Of a DNA stretch of 20,188 nucleotides, positions 14,350 through 20,188 are shown piece by piece. The DNA is taken from positions 1-20,188 of the forward strand of contig JBEKVE010000036.1 of assembly GCA_049514335.1 (NCBI GenBank), read 5' to 3'. The notes below the pieces were generated by a model. That model did not search any database, had not been told where the DNA came from, and saw nothing but the letters and a program-made list of their open reading frames with translations. This stretch comes from JBEKVE01 sp049514335. Lineage in GTDB: Bacteria; Actinomycetota; Acidimicrobiia; Acidimicrobiales; UBA8190. A program made the translations under genes and the position numbers. Position 1 is the first letter of the stretch; each line of letters starts with the position of its first letter.

Positions 14350-15825
14350 ATGAGCAGCGCGCCGTCCGGAGAGCTCCCCAGCCGCCCGCTGCGTCTGGCC
14401 GTCATCGGGGCGGGCATGGCGGGCATCCTGGCGGCGGTCCGGCTCAGCGAGGCGGGCCTCACCGACTTCACCGTGTACGAGAAGGCCGACGGCCTCGGGG
14501 GTACCTGGCGCGACAACACCTATCCGGGGCTGTCGTGCGACGTGCCGTCGCACCTCTACAGCTATTCGTTTGCCCTCAATCCCGAGTGGAGCCACATGTA
14601 CTCCCCCGGGCCTGAGATCCTCGCCTACCTGCAGGACGTGGCTCGGCGCCACGACGTCGTGCGGTTCATGCGCTTCGGCGACGGAGTCGAGCGGTGCAGG
14701 TTCGAAGGCGGGCGTTGGCACCTCACGACGGCGGCAGGGGTCCACGACGAGGTGGACGTCGTGATCGCCGCTACCGGCGTGCTGCACCATCCCCGGCTGC
14801 CCGACATCGATGGCCTCGACTCCTTCGCCGGCTCTGTCTTCCACAGCGCTCGCTGGGACCACGCCGCGACCATCGACGGGGCGCGCCTGGGGATCATCGG
14901 CACGGGCTCCACCGCCGTGCAGATCGTGTCAGCCGTGGTGGAGCGCGTGGCCAAGCTGACGCTGTTCCAGCGGACGGCGCAGTGGATCATGCCGGCATCG
15001 AATCCGGCGTTCACCGCCGACCAGCAGGAGTCGTTCCGGCAGGACCCGATGGCGGTCACTGCGCTCCATGCCCAGCTGTCGGACCTGTTCGACGGCTTCT
15101 CCGGCGCGGTGGTTGACGCCGAGTCACCGCAGATGAAGTGGATCGAAGACACGTGCCTGGCCAACCTGGAGAAGAGCGTGACCGATCCCGTCTTGCGTGA
15201 GCGGCTCCGCCCCACCTACCGGGCCGCGTGCAAGCGGCTCATCGTCTCGCCCGACTTCTACGCGGCGATGCAGCAGCCAAATGCCGAGCTCGTCACCGAG
15301 GCCGTCGCCCGCATCGAGCCCGCCGGGGTGCGCACTGCCGATGATGCGCTGCACGAGCTCGACGTCCTGGTCCTGGCCACCGGCTTCAAGGTCGACGCCT
15401 TCGTCCGTCCCATCGAGGTGACCGGTCGCAACGGCACGAGCCTCGACGAGGCGTGGGCGAAGCGGCCCGAGGCCTATCTGGCGATCTCGGTGCCAGATTT
15501 CCCGAACTTCTTCATGCTCAACGGGCCCAACGGGCCGGTGGGAAATTTCTCGCTCATCCAGGTGGCCGAGCTGCAGGTCGGTTACATCCTCCAGCTCGTC
15601 GAGCACATCCGCACCGGTGCGTGCCGCCACGTGTCGGCCACCCACGATGCGCTGGCGGCGTTCGAGGTGGCGCGGGTGGAAGCGGCGCGTCGGACCGTGT
15701 GGGCGACGGGCTGTCGCAGTTGGTACCTCGACGACCGGGGGGTCCCGGCCGCCTGGCCGTGGCCCTTCACGAGGTTCCGAGAGGAGATGGCCGCCCCCCG
15801 CCTCGACGCCTTCGACATGGTGTGA
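14350..15825 (+). CDS. Flavin-containing (Baeyer-Villiger-type) monooxygenase
   Basis: An FAD- and NADPH-dependent class B flavoprotein monooxygenase that inserts oxygen next to a carbonyl or oxidises heteroatoms. The 491-residue protein has the FAD Rossmann motif VIGAGMAGI (18-26), the group motif GGTWRDNTYPGLSCDVPSHLY (50-70), the Baeyer-Villiger fingerprint FxGxxxHxxxW at 159-169 (FAGSVFHSARWD), and the NADPH motif IIGTGSTAVQ (182-191). The late motif DVLVLATGFKVDAF and PNFFMLNGPNGP complete the pattern. The length is a little below that of cyclohexanone monooxygenase but close to related actinobacterial enzymes. The ATG at 14350 is preferred: conserved sequence begins soon after it, while the upstream extension to 14266 is not protein-like. 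No strong ribosome binding site is visible. The substrate is unknown. Confidence 0.94.
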   Translation: MSSAPSGELPSRPLRLAVIGAGMAGILAAVRLSEAGLTDFTVYEKADGLGGTWRDNTYPGLSCDVPSHLYSYSFALNPEWSHMYSPGPEILAYLQDVARRHDVVRFMRFGDGVERCRFEGGRWHLTTAAGVHDEVDVVIAATGVLHHPRLPDIDGLDSFAGSVFHSARWDHAATIDGARLGIIGTGSTAVQIVSAVVERVAKLTLFQRTAQWIMPASNPAFTADQQESFRQDPMAVTALHAQLSDLFDGFSGAVVDAESPQMKWIEDTCLANLEKSVTDPVLRERLRPTYRAACKRLIVSPDFYAAMQQPNAELVTEAVARIEPAGVRTADDALHELDVLVLATGFKVDAFVRPIEVTGRNGTSLDEAWAKRPEAYLAISVPDFPNFFMLNGPNGPVGNFSLIQVAELQVGYILQLVEHIRTGACRHVSATHDALAAFEVARVEAARRTVWATGCRSWYLDDRGVPAAWPWPFTRFREEMAAPRLDAFDMV

Positions 15826-16006
15826 CGCGCCCGGGATGTCGTGCGGGCCCCGCCCCGGCCCTCCCCTGAAATCCCACTTTCTGTAGTCACTCACTTACCT
15901 ATGGCGTTCGAAGCCTCAATTCGGGCCGGAGCACGCCCAACTCCTGGTCAACTCCAGGGGTCCCCGGTGGATGACGTCGTACCCTTCTGGCTGGGGAAAC
16001 AGGACC

Positions 16007-16035
16007 GGGGGGGCCTTCATCCGTGGTTGGGGGGG
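16007..16035 (+). repeat. Two G7 homopolymer tracts
   Basis: Runs of seven Gs at 16007-16013 and 16029-16035, 15 nt apart, with a GGGG at 15993-15996. They lie about 145-175 nt upstream of the giant surface-protein start. Together the G-runs could also support a non-canonical G-quadruplex. Such tracts are prone to slippage; any role in expression switching is inference. Confidence 0.5.
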
Positions 16036-16159
16036 CGAGGAACGGACGCGTGCCCATTGAGGCACCGTTTTGCGTTCGGATCGACACGTTCCGTGAGGGA
16101 TGCGTCGGGCGATCGCCGTCCCGGGTCGTCCATCGACGTCGAACGGGGCCGTCGGGCCG

Positions 16160-16175
16160 CCGTCGGATCCGACGG
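16160..16175. promoter_or_regulatory. Perfect 16-bp palindrome abutting the start codon
   Basis: CCGTCGGATCCGACGG is its own reverse complement and ends 5 nt before the ATG at 16181. It covers the place where a ribosome binding site should be, and no independent one is seen. It could be an operator for a dimeric repressor, or a dimerising or hairpin element limiting translation. Confidence 0.5.
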
Positions 16176-16180
16176 GCTCC

Positions 16181-19100
16181 ATGACTCGACGCCCACTTCG
16201 TCGGCCGCTTCGTCGCCCTCTTCGTCGGCTGCTCGTGCCGCCGGTGGCGGCGGTGCTCGTGAGCGGCGTGGTGGTGGTGGCGCCGCTCCAAGCGGCGTGG
16301 GCGTCGGGGGGCACGACGCTCATCAACGACACCTTCGCCTACTCGACGTCGTCGTCGGACCTGGTGGGTGCGTCGAGCGGGACCGGCGCCGCCGGCCAGC
16401 CCCTTCCGTGTCTCACCGCCGCCGTCATATCCCAGAGCAGTCCGACGTCGACGTCCACCACCCCGGGCGCATCCGCCACGTTCACCGATCAGATCGACAC
16501 CATCGGCAACAGCGGACCGGCGAGCTTCACCACCGTCACCTCCTCGTCCGACGTGGTGGTGTCGTCCTCGGGCGTGGTGAGTACCACGGGTTCTTTGTCG
16601 TCGGGTACCTACACCACGTCGGGCACCGACTCCGACGGCACCGACACCGGAACGTGGAGCTACTCGCTCAACGTATCGGGCTCGGCATCGGTCGGACAGG
16701 TGGCTCCCGCCGCCGGCACCGCCACCACGACCGGCAGTGCCACGTTCAACGACCAGATCGCGACGCAGGGCAATAGCGGGCTTGTCACCTTCACCACGGT
16801 CGTCTCCTCCCCCGACGTGGTTGTGTCGTCCTCGGGTGCGGTGAGCACCACGGGCTCGCTGCCGGTCGGGGCGTACACCACGTCGGGAACGGACACCGAT
16901 GGCGTCAACGACGGCACGTGGACCTACACCCTGCACGTGACGGCGCCGTCATCGGCTCTGCCCAACTGCGACGAGTCGACCCCCGACGCCGACGGCTCAG
17001 GATCGCTCATGCTCACCGACGCCGGCAACTACGAGGCGTCCAACGTCATCTACGGCGGGTCCTTCCCGACCGCCGACGGGCTCGACATCACCTTCGATGC
17101 CCACATGTTCGGGGGCACCCAATTCTACGGCTCCTACGCCGACGGCATGTCCTTCGACCTGGCTGCTGCCCCTCCGAACCCGGGCGCGGTGGGAAGCGCG
17201 GGCGGGGCGCTCGGCTACTCGACCGACGGGACCAACCCGGGCATCCCGGGGGGGTACCTCGGCGTGGGCCTCGACGAGTACGGCAACTACAGCACCACCG
17301 ACTACGAGGGGGCGAACTGCCACGCCAGTGACCCCGCATGGGCGGGTTTCGCACCAAACGAGGTCACCGTGCGCGGCCCGGGCGATGGGACCTCCGGTTA
17401 CTGCCTGCTGGCGTCGTCGCTCCAGGACGATCCCGATCCGCTCGGCTCGAGCGGCATCCAGCTCCACGGTGACGACTGGGCGTCGTCGACGGTCACGGTG
17501 CACATCGTCATCGACACCAGTGACCCAAGTAACCCGACCTACTCCGTCACCCTCCAGCCGGTCGGGGCGTCGTCCCCGACCACGATTACGTCGGGCCCGC
17601 TGCCCGACTTCTATTACGACCCGGCCACCGGCCAGCAGGTGGATGGGGTGCCGCCCCAGCTCACCTTCGCGGTGGCGGGATCGACGGGCGCCGGGTCCGA
17701 CTTCCACGAGATCGACAATCTCGAGACCTCGACCGAGAGCGCCACGCCACTCACGACACTGGCCCTGACCGCCACTGACGACGCCGGTGGTTCGCCTGGG
17801 TTGGGCGAGGGGTTCGACTACCTGCTCACACCCCAGGTGGCGGCCACGTCGGCGACCTCCGAAAGCGATCCCGTCACCCTCGAGGACCAGCTGCCGGCCG
17901 GGCAGATCCTGACCGGGACCCCGTCGGGAACGGGCTGGGACTGCACTGCCACCGACCTCACCGCCAACACGGTCGACTGCAGCTACTTGCCCTCGTCACC
18001 GGTGGCGCCCGGGGACTCGCTCCCCACCGTGACAGTGCCCGCCGCCGCCACGTCGGGCAGTCCGGGGACGACCGTCACCGATACGGCGTCGGCCTCGTCG
18101 GCCGACTCCCTCGGGTACGCATCGGCGTCCGACACCGTCACGCTGACCGCATCCAACCCGCTCCTCGACGCGGCGGCGTCGGACACCGACGGCGGATCGG
18201 TCCCCGCCAACACGCCGTCGTTCGACCTGACCCTGGGTTCCTCGGTCGACGCCAACGGCCCCGCAGAGGGTTCGGCCCCGGCCCTGAGCGCCACGCTCCC
18301 TGCCGACCTCGAGCCGACGGCGACGCCGACGGGATCCGACTGGGACTGCTCGGCCAGCTCGGGCCAAGTGGTGAGCTGCACCTACACCGGGCCGGTCTCG
18401 GGCGTCGCACCGCTCGAACCGGGCACTGTCCTCCCCGACGTCGAGGTTCCCGTGCAGCTCGCCCCGAGCGACCTCGTGGGCGACCAGTTCTCGGTGACCG
18501 AGACCGTGTCCTCGGGGGATGCCGCGCCCTATTGGGCCGCCTCGTCCAGCGTCGACACGATCTCGGTGACCTCGAGCACGGCAAGCGGGCCCGTGCTCGG
18601 CCTCACCGAGACGGACTCCGGGACCCCATCGGGGACGATCTACGGCGGCACACCGTTCACCTACTCCCTGACCGTGACGGTTGAGAACTCGGGGACGGCG
18701 GAATCCGACCCCATCACGCTGACCGAGACGACACCGACAGGCGTCGGGCTCCAGGCCGTCCCCACTCCGTCGGATCCCGACTGGGATTGCTCGGCCACCA
18801 ACGTGGCGACGAACACGGTGGACTGCGTGTACACGCCGACAACCCCCATCGCCCCGGGTACCTCGCTCGAGCCGATCGTGGTCCCCGCCTTCATGGCCGA
18901 TACCACGGTCGGGGATCAGATCACCGACTCGAGCCCGATGGCCACGTCGTCGGACGGCTCGGCGGCCACGGCCTCCGACACGGTGACTGTGGCGCAGGCA
19001 CCGGTGACCCTCGACCTGACCCTCTCCGACGACATCGGCGGGTCGGGCACCGACGGCACGGCGTTCGACTACCTGGCGAACGTGACCGTTGACTCGTCGG

Positions 19101-20188
19101 GTGCGACGGAGAACGATCCCATCACGGTCACCGGCGCGCTGCCTGCCGGGACCGAGCTCACGGCCATGCCTTCGGGGACAGGGTGGGACTGTTCCAATTC
19201 GGTCATCAACCAGAGCTTCATGGCGTATTACGTGGACTGCACCTACACGCCACCACCGGAGGGTGTGGCGCCGGGTACAGCCCTGCCGACTCTGGTCGAG
19301 CCCTCCGAGATCACCGACCCGATGGTCGGTGACATGCCCGTCAACACCGCTCAGGCAGGCAGTGACGACGCTGCGCAGGTGAGCGCATCGGACACCGTGA
19401 CCGTGGCCCCGTCCACCCTCACGCAGACAGCCCCCACCTCCGGGACCACCACCGTGGACGGATCGGCGGCGTTCACCTCCCAGCTCGCGGTGTCCGGAGC
19501 AAACGGCACCGTCACCTACACCGTGTCTTCCCCCGCCACGGGCCTCACCGTCTCCTCCAGCGGTGCCATCAGTACGACGGGCACGCTGGCAGTTGATCCC
19601 TACACCGTCAGCGGGACCGACACCGACACCGACGGCGATACCGGGACATGGACCTTCACCCTGACAGTGACCCCGTCCACGCTCACGCAGACCGCCCCCA
19701 CCTCCGGGACCACCACCGTGGACGGATCGGCGGCGTTCACCTCCCAGCTCGCGGTGTCAGGGGCCACCGGCACCGTCGTGTACACCGTGTCGGCACCGGC
19801 GACCGGCCTCACCGTCTCCTCCAGCGGCGCCATCAGCACGACGGGCACGCTGGCGGTGGGTCCCTACACTGTCAGCGGGACCGACACCGACACCGACGGC
19901 GACACGGGCACGTGGACCTTCACCCTGACGGTGACCCCGTCAACGCTCACCCAGACCGCACCCACCAGCGGAACCGCCACCGTGGACGGATCGGGGGCAT
20001 TCACCTCGGACCTGGCGGTGTCGGGGGCGAACGGCGCCGTCACCTACACCGTGTCGTCCCCGGCAACAGGCATCACCGTGACGCCGGCCGGTGCCATCAG
20101 CACGACGGGCACGCTGGCGGTGGGTCCCTACACCGTCAGCGGGACCGACACCGACACCGACGGTGACACGGGCACGTGGACCTTCACC
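16181..20188 (+). CDS. Giant secreted repeat protein: split L-type-lectin-like domain, DUF11-like blocks and 88-residue repeats (3' end outside window)
   Basis: The frame is open for 1336 codons to the window edge. An Arg-rich signal peptide (cut near AWA|SGG, residue ~42) is followed by LINDTFAYSTSS and PLPCLTAA, which look like the first strand and first cysteine of the lectin-like domain of actinobacterial DUF11 surface proteins. Two 88-residue repeats (about 79-254) follow. Then the remainder of the lectin domain (about 260-518) appears, with LDITFDAHMFGG, GGYLGVGLDEYGNYS, VTVRGPGDGTSGYC and FHEIDNL. Four DUF11-like blocks (528-657, 658-804, 805-938, 939-1076) each have a WDC...C.Y cysteine pair. 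At least three 88-residue repeats with DTDTDGDTGTW start at 1077. It is probably a calcium-binding, glycan-binding adhesin of the cell surface. The anchor is not visible. The start is chosen by the signal peptide; no clear ribosome binding site precedes it. Confidence 0.88.
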   Translation, partial: MTRRPLRRPLRRPLRRLLVPPVAAVLVSGVVVVAPLQAAWASGGTTLINDTFAYSTSSSDLVGASSGTGAAGQPLPCLTAAVISQSSPTSTSTTPGASATFTDQIDTIGNSGPASFTTVTSSSDVVVSSSGVVSTTGSLSSGTYTTSGTDSDGTDTGTWSYSLNVSGSASVGQVAPAAGTATTTGSATFNDQIATQGNSGLVTFTTVVSSPDVVVSSSGAVSTTGSLPVGAYTTSGTDTDGVNDGTWTYTLHVTAPSSALPNCDESTPDADGSGSLMLTDAGNYEASNVIYGGSFPTADGLDITFDAHMFGGTQFYGSYADGMSFDLAAAPPNPGAVGSAGGALGYSTDGTNPGIPGGYLGVGLDEYGNYSTTDYEGANCHASDPAWAGFAPNEVTVRGPGDGTSGYCLLASSLQDDPDPLGSSGIQLHGDDWASSTVTVHIVIDTSDPSNPTYSVTLQPVGASSPTTITSGPLPDFYYDPATGQQVDGVPPQLTFAVAGSTGAGSDFHEIDNLETSTESATPLTTLALTATDDAGGSPGLGEGFDYLLTPQVAATSATSESDPVTLEDQLPAGQILTGTPSGTGWDCTATDLTANTVDCSYLPSSPVAPGDSLPTVTVPAAATSGSPGTTVTDTASASSADSLGYASASDTVTLTASNPLLDAAASDTDGGSVPANTPSFDLTLGSSVDANGPAEGSAPALSATLPADLEPTATPTGSDWDCSASSGQVVSCTYTGPVSGVAPLEPGTVLPDVEVPVQLAPSDLVGDQFSVTETVSSGDAAPYWAASSSVDTISVTSSTASGPVLGLTETDSGTPSGTIYGGTPFTYSLTVTVENSGTAESDPITLTETTPTGVGLQAVPTPSDPDWDCSATNVATNTVDCVYTPTTPIAPGTSLEPIVVPAFMADTTVGDQITDSSPMATSSDGSAATASDTVTVAQAPVTLDLTLSDDIGGSGTDGTAFDYLANVTVDSSGATENDPITVTGALPAGTELTAMPSGTGWDCSNSVINQSFMAYYVDCTYTPPPEGVAPGTALPTLVEPSEITDPMVGDMPVNTAQAGSDDAAQVSASDTVTVAPSTLTQTAPTSGTTTVDGSAAFTSQLAVSGANGTVTYTVSSPATGLTVSSSGAISTTGTLAVDPYTVSGTDTDTDGDTGTWTFTLTVTPSTLTQTAPTSGTTTVDGSAAFTSQLAVSGATGTVVYTVSAPATGLTVSSSGAISTTGTLAVGPYTVSGTDTDTDGDTGTWTFTLTVTPSTLTQTAPTSGTATVDGSGAFTSDLAVSGANGAVTYTVSSPATGITVTPAGAISTTGTLAVGPYTVSGTDTDTDGDTGTWTFT
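16187..16234 (+). repeat. Four 12-bp tandem units in the signal-peptide region
   Basis: Four units of the form CGTCGnCCnCTT encode Arg-Arg-Pro-Leu three times and Arg-Arg-Leu-Leu once, at residues 3-18 of the giant protein. The units differ mainly at third positions. Gain or loss of a unit would keep the frame and change the charge of the signal peptide's n-region. Confidence 0.75.
16415..16942 (+). repeat. N-terminal pair of 264-bp repeats
   Basis: Two copies (about 16415-16678 and 16679-16942) share TFxDQI, GNSG, VVVSSSG, VSTTGSL, YTTSGTD and GTW in the same order. Equivalent codons such as those for STTGSL and the closing LxV are exactly 264 bp apart. They are clearly diverged from each other, unlike the C-terminal copies. 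Confidence 0.8.
19409..20188 (+). repeat. C-terminal array of 264-bp tandem repeats, continuing beyond the window
   Basis: Copies start at 19409, 19673 and 19937, each opening with codons for PSTLTQTAPTSG and closing with GTDTDTDGDTGTWTFT. Copies 1 and 2 differ at about 26 of 264 bases and 4 of 88 residues by hand count. Copy 3 is cut by the window end after 252 bp. The DxDxDG-like acidic run may bind calcium. The fold resembles Ig-like He_PIG domains, tentatively. Confidence 0.93.

Larger units (their letters stand above)
15826..16180. other. 355-bp non-coding leader between the monooxygenase and the giant surface protein
   Basis: No convincing gene: frames across it are shadows. It contains a relatively AT-rich stretch (15868-15925), which is the most likely place for a promoter although no clear -35/-10 pair stands out; a GGGGTCCCC palindrome near 15957; a GGGG and two G7 tracts (15993-16035); and a perfect 16-bp palindrome just before the downstream ATG. 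I recognise no riboswitch motif. Confidence 0.6.

Noticed and set aside
15826..16180. Cyclic-di-GMP or cobalamin riboswitch in the long leader
   Set aside because: The conserved boxes of these riboswitches are absent; G-runs alone do not support one.
15841..16776. A 311-codon open frame on + starting before the surface protein
   Set aside because: It overlaps the giant protein in another frame; that frame has a signal peptide, repeats and lectin motifs, while this one has none.

Overview
The window is a high-GC stretch (mostly G/C at third codon positions, GTG and TTG starts) of actinobacterial character. The gene types fit an actinobacterium in the broad sense, and a lineage such as Acidimicrobiia is plausible, but that is inference: no rRNA or other marker is present. 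There is no phage, transposase, CRISPR array or classical mobile element.

Layout. The left edge holds the C-terminal part of an FtsX-type ABC permease (+). An aldo/keto reductase (-) follows, divergent from a polyphosphate kinase 2 (+), with nested inverted repeats between them. A tRNA-Ala(TGC) gene (-) lies next. Then comes a minus-strand group: a 10-TM membrane protein resembling the sensor half of actinobacterial GGDEF proteins, a small translationally coupled membrane protein, and a large secreted GH92 alpha-mannosidase. A DosR/DevR-like box lies just upstream of the 10-TM gene. Divergent from it are a small TTG-start membrane protein and a TrmO/TsaA-type tRNA methyltransferase that overlap at TGATG. 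A minus-strand run of a one-TM hypothetical protein, a second aldo/keto reductase, a secreted coiled-coil NlpC/P60 peptidase and a 12-TM MFS transporter with an unusual large external loop follows. Next on + are a small unknown soluble protein and a Baeyer-Villiger-type flavin monooxygenase.

The right-hand 4 kb is the most remarkable part. A single open frame runs from 16181 off the end of the window (1336 codons seen). It encodes a secreted, giant, repetitive surface protein. Its order is: signal peptide with an Arg-Arg-Pro-Leu repeat, first strand of an L-type-lectin-like domain, two 88-residue repeats, the rest of the lectin-like domain, four DUF11-like Cys-paired blocks, and at least three further 88-residue repeats with exactly the same 264-bp pitch. 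The two N-terminal repeats appear to be inserted inside the lectin-like domain. Its 355-bp leader carries two G7 tracts and a perfect 16-bp palindrome ending 5 nt before the ATG.

How the genes work together. Most are single housekeeping or accessory functions: polyphosphate and stress metabolism, tRNA modification, cell-wall hydrolysis, redox enzymes. Two themes stand out. One is envelope and glycan biology: secreted mannosidase, NlpC/P60 peptidase, lectin-like adhesin. The other is possible low-oxygen or dormancy control, suggested by the DosR-like box and PPK2. No complete new multi-gene defence or metabolic system is evident; the best candidate for something undescribed is the split-lectin repeat protein.
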